From contig VLTN01000092.1 of assembly GCA_008330645.1 (NCBI GenBank), positions 1-64,000 of the forward strand: a stretch of DNA of 64,000 bases, written 5' to 3'. A program made the translations under genes and the position numbers. Positions 7,078 to 13,602 of this stretch are shown here, in pieces. The number at the start of each line of letters is the position of its first letter. Within the stretch, counting starts at the first letter, position 1. Source of the stretch: Cafeteria roenbergensis (Eukaryota > Sar > Bigyra > Bicosoecida > Cafeteriaceae). The notes under the pieces are model-generated. The model saw nothing but the letters and a program-made list of their open reading frames with translations, made no database searches and had not been told where the DNA came from.

Positions 7078-7815
7078 TCAAATTTTGCCATTAATCCACT
7101 CAACAATCATATCCCTCTTCAGCATAGTCGCCATTTTGCAAAGGTCAGCCATAAACGCTTCTGAAAACCCCACCTGTGTATAAAGCCACTTCAGCACTTC
7201 CAACTGATTTCGGTATGTACACGCTCTCATTGTCATCTCGCTAATTACTGGGGTTTCGTCAAACATCTCGTACATTTCCTTCGCTAACTCAAGGTGTCCA
7301 TTACCGCACAACTCATAAAAGATCATTTGTCGGTCTCTCGAAGTCGTCTTTAAGTTCCTCACAATCCAACGCAAGAGACCCACACCTTCTTCAGTGCAGT
7401 TTGTTAGCATCGCTTCTGTCAACATCCATCGCTGAGACTTGCGAATTTTTAATGGCGCAAGTGCTTTCACTGCCTTAACATCATGCCTCTCAATTGCTCG
7501 GTAGAGGGCAAAAAGCGTTAGGTCTTGCTCATCAATCTCTCGAAAAAGCGCCTTGAATTTCTCATCAAATGTGTCCCCTGACACGCGGTCAACGTACTTT
7601 CCGTCCTTCATTCTCTCGTGTTGAGCGTAAAAGTCCAGCGCCTCTTCATACACCTTTGTAATTGACTTCCCACCCGTTTTCTTATCTCGAAACCAGCAAT
7701 GTTTCGGGTACTTGTACGACCCTTTACCGTACAACTTTGTTAGGTATGATACTGGGGTCATTTCTACAATGTCCGGGGAAAACGTCTTCTCTAACAACCG
7801 CGCCCCTAACCGCAT
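7078..7815 (-). CDS. Ankyrin-repeat-like protein of giant-virus type
   Basis: The frame encodes 245 residues from the ATG at 7815, which lies 25 nt downstream of a promoter-like motif. Repeating helix pairs with the Mimiviridae-style ankyrin signature are visible: ALYRAIERHDVKAVKAL, FYELCGNGHLELAKEMYE and MRACTYRNQLEVLKWLYTQ. Such proteins usually bind partner proteins and in large DNA viruses are often exchanged with hosts or co-infecting viruses. The N-terminal 90 residues (YLTKLYGKGSYKYPKHCWF) lack recognisable repeats. The gene converges on the primase-helicase gene, with only 5 bp between stop codons. The partner is unknown. Confidence 0.65.
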   Translation of the reverse strand: MRLGARLLEKTFSPDIVEMTPVSYLTKLYGKGSYKYPKHCWFRDKKTGGKSITKVYEEALDFYAQHERMKDGKYVDRVSGDTFDEKFKALFREIDEQDLTLFALYRAIERHDVKAVKALAPLKIRKSQRWMLTEAMLTNCTEEGVGLLRWIVRNLKTTSRDRQMIFYELCGNGHLELAKEMYEMFDETPVISEMTMRACTYRNQLEVLKWLYTQVGFSEAFMADLCKMATMLKRDMIVEWINGKI

Positions 7816-7840
7816 GTACAAGATGATAACAGGAATTTTT

Positions 7841-7856
7841 AGTATACACACAAAAT
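7841..7856 (-). promoter_or_regulatory. Promoter-like motif ATTTTGTGTGTATACT upstream of the ankyrin gene
   Basis: On the minus strand the motif ends 25 nt before the ATG at 7815. Related copies in the same orientation follow at 8018-8034, 8135-8150, 8514-8530, 8631-8647 and 8758-8774. Confidence 0.5.
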
Positions 7857-7953
7857 CCCCAAAACTCCCCTTTTCCCCACCCTGGTAATTCCCCAACCCG
7901 CAGTACCCGCTAAAGTTTCGACGACTTTCCCCAAAAACTGCAGTTGTGTTTTG

Positions 7954-8303
7954 TACGCTGTCTTGGTTTATACATTTTACTATAGAGAAAAAGTATTAAC
8001 CGAGACACCTCCACTAACGCTATACACACAGAATACCCCATAGTCTGAAATGGTGTACAAAATGATAAGAGCCCTGTCCCGGATTATACATTTTACTATA
8101 GAGAAAACCGATAAACCGGGACAGCTCCACTAACGCTATACACACAAAATCCCCAGAATACCTCCCAAATTCCCCAGATACCTCAACTATACCCCTGATT
8201 CCCTGACACTGCCCATAGTTAAAAGAACATGTGCAAAACGATAAGAGCCCTGTCTTGGTTTATACATTTTACTATAGAGAAAAAGGATTAACCGAGACAA
8301 CTC
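7954..8303. repeat. Three stem-loop repeats with matched stem changes
   Basis: Units at about 7959-8006, 8075-8123 and 8251-8299 share a loop core TATACATTTTACTATAGAGA enclosed by short inverted arms. Copies 1 and 3 pair TGTCTTGG or GTCTTGG with CCGAGAC. Copy 2 pairs TGTCCCGG with CCGGGACA. The flanks also repeat (GATAAGAGCCCTGTC before; CTCC, then CGCTATACACACA after copies 1 and 2). The region is non-coding. Confidence 0.75.
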
Positions 8304-8358
8304 CCGCTAATCCTCAAAATGCTCCCACAGAGCAATAATACCCGAAATTGCACTGAAC

Positions 8359-8378
8359 CCATGGGGGGTACCCCATGG
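8359..8378. repeat. Near-palindrome CCATGGGG-GGTA-CCCCATGG
   Basis: 8-bp perfect arms around a 4-nt centre. It lies in the non-coding terminal region between the stem-loop repeats and the direct repeats. Confidence 0.7.
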
Positions 8379-8428
8379 CTTTCAACCAATTATTGCAAAA
8401 ATCGCTGTACAGCATGGGGGATAATTAC

Positions 8429-8647
8429 CCGTTGACTTTTTTGGCAACATTGGATAATTTTTAGCAGGCAATGCTTGCTGAGAATTTCCCAGGTACTTAT
8501 CGACGTCGATAAGTACTATACATACATTTTGTTTACCCGCTGACTTTTTTGGCAACATTGGATAATTTTTATCCCGTAATGCTTGCTGGGAATTTTCAGG
8601 TACTTATAGGTACTTATCGACGTCGATAAGTACTATACACATATTTT
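8429..8647. repeat. Direct repeats, each carrying a 24-bp palindrome and a promoter-like motif
   Basis: Two units offset by about 117 bp share GACTTTTTTGGCAACATTGG, then AATGCTTGCTG, then a perfect 24-bp palindrome with arms GTACTTATCGAC (8493-8516 and 8610-8633). Directly after the palindrome comes TACTATACA(T/C)A, the minus-orientation promoter-like motif. The second copy has a partial duplication of the palindrome arm. Confidence 0.8.
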
Positions 8648-8692
8648 GGCAAATATATTTCACTGTTTTCAATATATTCAGAGAAAAATCAC

Positions 8693-8822
8693 TGTTATAG
8701 TTTAATATATTTCTGGATATGATGATATTTCAGCGCGGCCAAAAATGTGTGTATAGTACTATACACACATTTTTGGCCGCGCTGAAATATCATCATATCC
8801 AGAAATATATTAAACTATAACA
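8693..8822. repeat. Perfect 130-bp palindrome at the right edge of the element
   Basis: The 65-bp arms are exact complements about a centre between 8757 and 8758 (GTATAGT/ACTATAC). The middle holds two head-to-head copies of the AAAATGTGTGTATAGTA motif flanked by GCGCGGCC. Symmetry stops at 8692/8823. The right edge abuts an ATG at 8823. It could be a folded-back terminal repeat, a bidirectional promoter, or an end joined during integration or assembly. Confidence 0.9.
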
Positions 8823-9083
8823 TGGCAGAAGAAGTAAACACAGATTGCATCCAAAGCACCGATGCGCCCTCTAAAAGTAAAGGTGATGCACATGATAACA
8901 TCAGTTCAAAGGATGTTTGCCGGCATTCTCATTTGCAACTCCCACCACTGCTGTGTGTGTGTGTTGCCCGCACGATTGGAGCCATTTTGCTGTTCGCAGC
9001 GCTTTGCCCGCGCCGCGTGACACCACGAAAGGCACGCATCCGGCCGCAGCACAACCTGGCTGCTTCCGGTGGAACCTACTCCG
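8823..9083. other. Element-host transition, no confident gene
   Basis: About 80-120 bp after the palindrome remain AT-rich, then GC content rises to host level near 8945. A frame of 94 codons starts with the ATG at 8823, but its second half is host-like DNA with a GTGTGT run. It is probably chance or a small remnant. The host part would be the 3' region of the LRR gene. Confidence 0.45.
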
Positions 9084-9999
9084 TCAAGATGAGCCTGCGG
9101 CCCTGAGAACTGCATCGACGGCTCGGCCGCCTTTCCTGTCTTCCGCAATCATCGACTGGATGGCCTCCCTCGCCTCCCGCAGGGCGTCAGCAGAGGTGCG
9201 CACACTGCGCACGGCAGCACTCCCGCTCAGGGGCGCCTCAGGCCCGAATCGCCGCGACGGCACCCCGGCGAACCAAGGCCGACTGTACGCCGCAGGCAAG
9301 GACACCTCCGATTCGGCTCCGTGTCCCGCGCGCTCTCCCAGCAGCGTGGCCACCTCGTCCCGCAGGAACATGGACTCCCCGTCCAGCATGATCAGGTCCC
9401 TGCCCGCCTCAACCATGGCGGCCAGGTAAGAGGGGTGGGCGCACGCAGGGCACGCTCGCTCGCCGTCGGTGTCCTTCAGAGCCAGCAGCCGCAGCGTGGG
9501 CCGCGCGCGGAGCAGCGCAACTGCGTCGTCAACGCGCGATATAGCGCTGCCTTGCACGTTCAGGTGCGTCAGCGAAACGAGCGGCTCCAGCTGAGGCGCG
9601 AGCGTTGCACCGCTCAGCCCGTTGTCGGACACGTCAAGCGCCCGGAGGCTGGTCATGCCCCGCAGCGGCGCCAGACTCCGAAGCTGCGAGAGTGCACGAG
9701 CGGCAGCCCAGCGAACTCATGGGGCGTTTGCGAGCGCGCGCGGGTGTCGCAGGCACTGTTTTGAACCGCAGTTGAAGCGGCTCGGACGAGGGCGCAGACG
9801 GCAACCCAGCAGCGACATTGACGCGCACCTTGTTCCCTCGCAGGTCCAGCGCGACCATCCCGGTGCACCCAGCCAGCACCGACACATCCGCGAGCCCCAT
9901 GTCGCGCAGGTTCAGCCGCCGAACGCTCTCCAGGTCGTACTGGCCGCTGATGCGCTTCACGTCGTCCTCTGAGAGGGCGCTCCCCCCCCTGCTGGCCAT
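9084..9999 (-). CDS. Leucine-rich-repeat protein, LRRC61-like
   Basis: Two exons, 9829-9999 and 9084-9683, join across a 145-bp intron (donor GTGCGC, acceptor TCGCAG, phase 0) to give 256 residues. The junction restores a continuous repeat, DLRGNK-LRSLAPLRGM. LRRs run from about residue 25 (RRLNLRDMGLADVSVLAG, VALDLRGNKL, LRALDVSDNGL, LTHLNVQGSAI) to an LRRcap-like end (HPSYLAAMVEAG, then MLDGE). Layout and spacing resemble animal LRRC61, a small adaptor-type LRR protein of unclear role. The start ATG lies in a 262-bp divergent promoter shared with the CTFxP gene. The virophage-like element sits right after its stop codon. Confidence 0.72.
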
Positions 10000-10261
10000 C
10001 CCGAGCCGGGACCAGTCCCCGACCGCGCGCCAACCAGCACGGCCCGGGCAGAGAGGGAGGAAGGCGCGCCCCTGCGGGCCCGATTGTGACAGGTGGCTGC
10101 TGGCAGAGCCGCTTGCCGTTCCAAACCATCGTTGCTCGCGCCAATAGCTGTTGCTTCGCGCGACTTGCGTCCCGGCCCTCGACGTTGCACTTGCGCGCCC
10201 AGCGCACCCCAGCCCGCGCGTGCCGGAAGCGGTCAACGCCTGTCGGGCCTGAGCGGCCACA
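10000..10261. promoter_or_regulatory. Divergent promoter of the LRR and CTFxP genes
   Basis: 262 bp separate the two ATGs. A CCAAT box in CGCCAATAGC lies near 10138. No TATA box is evident. Confidence 0.4.
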
Positions 10262-13162
10262 ATGGCTTCGGCATCCGAGCTCCAGCGAATGGTGGACGCC
10301 GGACAGATTTCGCGCGAGGAGTTTCAGGCAGGCCTCGCCAACCTCTCGCATGGGCACGACGCTGCTGCGGAGCTGGCCGCCGAGGCTGCCATGTTTGCGA
10401 GCCGTGCCAGCTCGCACCCCCGTGACGCACGCGGCGACCACAGGGCTGCTGTGAACGAGCGTGCCGAGCGCGGCCCCAACCCCCAGCCCGCGACAGGCTC
10501 GCTGGCCTTCCCTGGGCCGGCCACGGCACAGAGGGGCGGAGAGGCGGACACGACGGAGCCAATCGCGCAACAGGGAGAGCAGCAGGGTCCCGCCGGCTCG
10601 CGAGGGGAGCGAGGGCCGCTGCGCAGGCCTGAGCTGCTCGACCCTGCAACAGCCCGCGCTAGGCTGGCCGCGCTCCGTGCCGGCCACAAGCCTGCCGACG
10701 ACCCCAGCGGTGGCCACCCTCCGACTTCCGGGGTGCCCCCGCGTCCGGCTGCGGCCCCGCGCGCGCCTGTCATGCCGGCAGCAGAGTTCCTGGCGCGCGC
10801 CGGCGTGCCGTCTGCCTCGCCCGCAGGCCCGCCGCCGCAGGCTGCGGCAGGGGCCCAGCCCGCGCCCCTCGTCCCTCCCGGCGTGAGCCCCCCCGTCCTC
10901 CCCCCCCGGCACGCCGATCCAAGAGCCACGGCTTCCTCGGACTCGGCCAACCAGTCCAGCGTCGGCGCGCCGGCAGCAGGCGATGACGACCCAGCGGAGG
11001 GCGAGTCCGCACGGGCGGACTCGCCCGGCAACCCCACCCCCGCGAGGGATTCCACTCCTGGCGCCCGAAGCGCGCTGGGCCGCGGGCAGCGCCGCTCCGC
11101 CAGCCGGGGGAATGCCCGCGCGGGGCTCCAGCAGCAGCAGCGGCCGGGCGGCGCGCCAGCCGGCCGCCGCAGGCAGTCTTCCGGCGCAGCCCGCCCGGCC
11201 TCCGCAAGCAGGCAGCCCCGCAGAGCAAGCCTCGGCGGAGGTAGCGCCGGTGGAGGCCCAGCCGAGCGCGGTGCCACGTCATCCGGGGCGCACGGAGGAG
11301 AGGACATATACGAACGGCTCTACCGGCAGGGCGCAGGGCGGCGTCAGCGCCGCTCGGACAGGTCGCGCGCCGCCCTGGCGGAGGAACTGCGAGCGCGCGA
11401 GCTGGAGGCGTGCACGTTCCAGCCTCAGGTGAGCTCCGGCCGCGCGGCGGCCCGGCCGCGCGACGCGGCCGACGACGCGCGCAGGGCCGCCAAGCCGTTC
11501 GCCGACCGCGCGCGCCAGTGGCAGCAGCGGCACCGTGAGGAGGCCGAGCGCCGGCGCATCGAGCGCGAGCGCTCCGAGCTGGAGGCGTGCACCTTCCAGC
11601 CGCAGACCAACCGGTCCAGGAGGGCCGCGTCGGCCTCTCGCGTTGCCGCGCGCGGGGCCGCGGGAGGCAGCGCGCGCGGCGGACACGACGACGCGGGGCC
11701 CTCAGTGCACGAGCGGCTGTTCCGAGCCGCGTCGCAGTCCGCGATGGACGCCGACGCCGGCGCGAGCGCCGGCCCCGGCGCCGGGGCTGCTGGGGCCATC
11801 TCGCGCTCTTCCCGCGCTCCGTCCCAGGCGCTGAGCTGGGAGGCGAGGGAGATGGCCGCGTTCACGGGCAAGCCGCAAATCAACCCGACCTGGGGCCGCG
11901 CCGCCACGCCCGCGCGGAGCCGCTACATGCAGGCCGCTCGCGCCTCAGCCATCTCGCGCACGAGCGACCCCGCTGCCCCCGACGGCGGCCTCGGCGCCTC
12001 CCACGCCACCGCCTCTGGCAAGGCGGCGCCTCTGCCCACAGGCCTGGAGGAGTGCACGTTTGCCCCGCGGGTGAACGAAGTCCCCGCTGGCATGGGCAAC
12101 GCGAGCGTGTACACGCGCGTGCCCGTGTTCGACAGGCTCAGCGGCGAGGCGAAGCGTCGCCAGGAGCGCCAGGAGGCCCTGAAGCGCCTCCACGCGAGGG
12201 AGGAGGCGGAGCGGGTCCAGCGGGAGGCGGAGGCGGCCAGGGGAAGGCGGCCGGACGGGGCCGGCGGGGCGGCGGACCACAGCGCTCTGCTCTCAGCCTC
12301 GGCGGCGCGGCAGTCGCGGGTGAAGGAGATGGCGGAGTTTGCGCAGTCGGGCGGGTCTCGCGGCGCCTCCGGGCGTGGCTTCGACAGCGAGGGGGAGGGC
12401 GGCGAGGGCGAGTCCGGGCGTGCCCCCGACGCCGGCGAGGCTGGCGGGGCCGGTCCCGCGCCCACGGCAGAGGAGCGGGCGCGTCGCGCTCGAGCCCACC
12501 AGGCCTTCATGCAGCGGCAGGAGGCGGCGCTCCGTCGGCGGGAGGAGCACGCCCAGGCAGTGCGGGAGGCCACCCAGCCGGCGTTTGCGCCCAAGCTCTG
12601 CAAGCGCTCGCTGGACCTGGTCACGGCCGAGGACCACGGCACCTTCCTGGAGCGCGTCCGCAAGACTGCGGTGAGGCAGGAGCACGAGGTGCTGCGAGAG
12701 CGGGCGACGAGGAGCCGCGACCCGCACTGCACCTTCCGCCCCGCAATCAACCCCGTGTCCGCGGCCATGCCGGCGCGCACCGCCGACGAGCTCAGCCGCG
12801 GCGACGCCATCCAGCGCGAGACCCGCATCCGGCTCGCACGGCTTCGCCTGGAGCAGTCGCGCTCGTCCGACGCGCCGTTCCGCCCCACACTCAACGCCAA
12901 CTCGGCCGCCGTGGAAGGCCGGCTGCGCGTGCTGCAGGACCCCGAGGGGTACATCGAGCGCGTCCAGCGCGAGGCCGCCATCGCCTCCGACAAGCAGCGC
13001 CGAGCAGCGGCGGAGCGCGAGACCAAGGAGGTGGACGAGTGCACCTTCCGCCCGGAGGTCCACGACGCCCCCGCCTATGTCAAGCGCATCGCTCGCTCCA
13101 TGGCCCTCACGCGCGTGGTGCGGCCCGCGCCCGAGGTGACCGGCCGGCCCGACTGGCGCTGA
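10262..13162 (+). CDS. CTFxP-repeat coiled-coil protein, probably cytoskeletal or flagellar
   Basis: A single open frame of 966 residues. The N-terminal 330 residues are Ala/Pro/Gly/Ser-rich and disordered. The rest carries about eight copies of a short motif: ACTFQPQ near 383 and 442, AAFTGKPQIN near 533, ECTFAPRVN near 597, PAFAPKL near 773, HCTFRPAIN near 822, APFRPTLN near 870 and ECTFRPEVH near 926. Several are preceded by a YERLYRQ-type box (IYERLY near 349, VHERLF near 482, VFDRLS near 622) and Arg/Glu-rich helices. From memory, CTFxPxxN repeats are common in flagellated protists such as kinetoplastids, often in uncharacterised proteins. A cytoskeletal role is inferred only from that and from the coiled-coil content. 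Confidence 0.75.
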   Translation: MASASELQRMVDAGQISREEFQAGLANLSHGHDAAAELAAEAAMFASRASSHPRDARGDHRAAVNERAERGPNPQPATGSLAFPGPATAQRGGEADTTEPIAQQGEQQGPAGSRGERGPLRRPELLDPATARARLAALRAGHKPADDPSGGHPPTSGVPPRPAAAPRAPVMPAAEFLARAGVPSASPAGPPPQAAAGAQPAPLVPPGVSPPVLPPRHADPRATASSDSANQSSVGAPAAGDDDPAEGESARADSPGNPTPARDSTPGARSALGRGQRRSASRGNARAGLQQQQRPGGAPAGRRRQSSGAARPASASRQPRRASLGGGSAGGGPAERGATSSGAHGGEDIYERLYRQGAGRRQRRSDRSRAALAEELRARELEACTFQPQVSSGRAAARPRDAADDARRAAKPFADRARQWQQRHREEAERRRIERERSELEACTFQPQTNRSRRAASASRVAARGAAGGSARGGHDDAGPSVHERLFRAASQSAMDADAGASAGPGAGAAGAISRSSRAPSQALSWEAREMAAFTGKPQINPTWGRAATPARSRYMQAARASAISRTSDPAAPDGGLGASHATASGKAAPLPTGLEECTFAPRVNEVPAGMGNASVYTRVPVFDRLSGEAKRRQERQEALKRLHAREEAERVQREAEAARGRRPDGAGGAADHSALLSASAARQSRVKEMAEFAQSGGSRGASGRGFDSEGEGGEGESGRAPDAGEAGGAGPAPTAEERARRARAHQAFMQRQEAALRRREEHAQAVREATQPAFAPKLCKRSLDLVTAEDHGTFLERVRKTAVRQEHEVLRERATRSRDPHCTFRPAINPVSAAMPARTADELSRGDAIQRETRIRLARLRLEQSRSSDAPFRPTLNANSAAVEGRLRVLQDPEGYIERVQREAAIASDKQRRAAAERETKEVDECTFRPEVHDAPAYVKRIARSMALTRVVRPAPEVTGRPDWR

Positions 13163-13602
13163 GCCTGGCGCTTCAAGGCTTTGTCTTCGTTCGCCGCGGC
13201 CCGGTCTTGTCGTTGGGCTCGTCCGGCGTTCCCGTGCTGGGTGGGCGACCTTGCAGCTGGGGCAACGCGGTTTGCGTGTGACGGTTCGTGTCAGAGCCCA
13301 GATTGGCGCTTCAGGCCGATTGCGAGCCCTGTTAGCAAGAGTGTGCGTGCGTCCATTGCCCGCTGCGCGTAAAACAAAACGATGCTCATTTTGCAGGAGT
13401 CGCGAAGAAATTCCGCTTACGCATCCTGGCGACTCCAACGCAAGCCGCAGACGACGAAATCGAGAAAACAGACGAGGACAATACACACTGCACGAAAAAA
13501 TTCAAACCGTTCGCGGGATTTCCGAGACACGAGAGAGCTATTCCGCCGAATCGGCAACGACTCGCAGGGCAAGCGGCGACGAAGCAAGCGCAGCTGCTCG
13601 GG
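13163..13602. other. Intergenic, convergent 3' ends
   Basis: The 3' regions of the CTFxP gene (+) and channel gene (-) meet here. GC content drops somewhat around 13370-13560. I see no gene. Confidence 0.5.

Larger units (their letters stand above)
1..8822. mobile_element. Virophage-like (EMALE/Polinton-kin) integrated element, partial
   Basis: Base composition changes sharply from about 50% GC or lower here to about 70% GC to the right. The gene set is viral: tyrosine recombinase, AEP primase fused to an SF2-type helicase, ankyrin-type protein and small basic or acidic proteins, closely packed and without introns. This matches the replication and integration modules of virophages and the endogenous mavirus-like elements of Cafeteria-type flagellates. 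No complete major capsid, penton, ATPase or protease gene is recognised; these may lie left of the window. The right end is taken as the edge of a perfect palindrome at 8822, 262 bp from the stop codon of a host LRR gene. The left 1.8 kb looks decayed with a few breaks, while the recombinase, primase-helicase and ankyrin frames look whole. A fairly recent insertion is inferred from those intact frames. Family-level placement is inference. Confidence 0.72.

Noticed and set aside
1-8822. Bacterial contamination or a prophage
   Set aside because: The AEP-helicase fusion, the giant-virus-style ankyrin protein and promoter-like motifs fit eukaryotic virus-like elements, and the sequence continues into an intron-bearing host locus.
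8823-9106. 94-codon gene starting at the palindrome edge
   Set aside because: The frame crosses the composition change into host DNA and a GTGTGT run, and has no recognisable content.
11587-13281. Alternative plus-strand frame of 564 codons inside the CTFxP gene
   Set aside because: Arg/Gly-rich shadow of the true frame, which carries the regular motif repeats.
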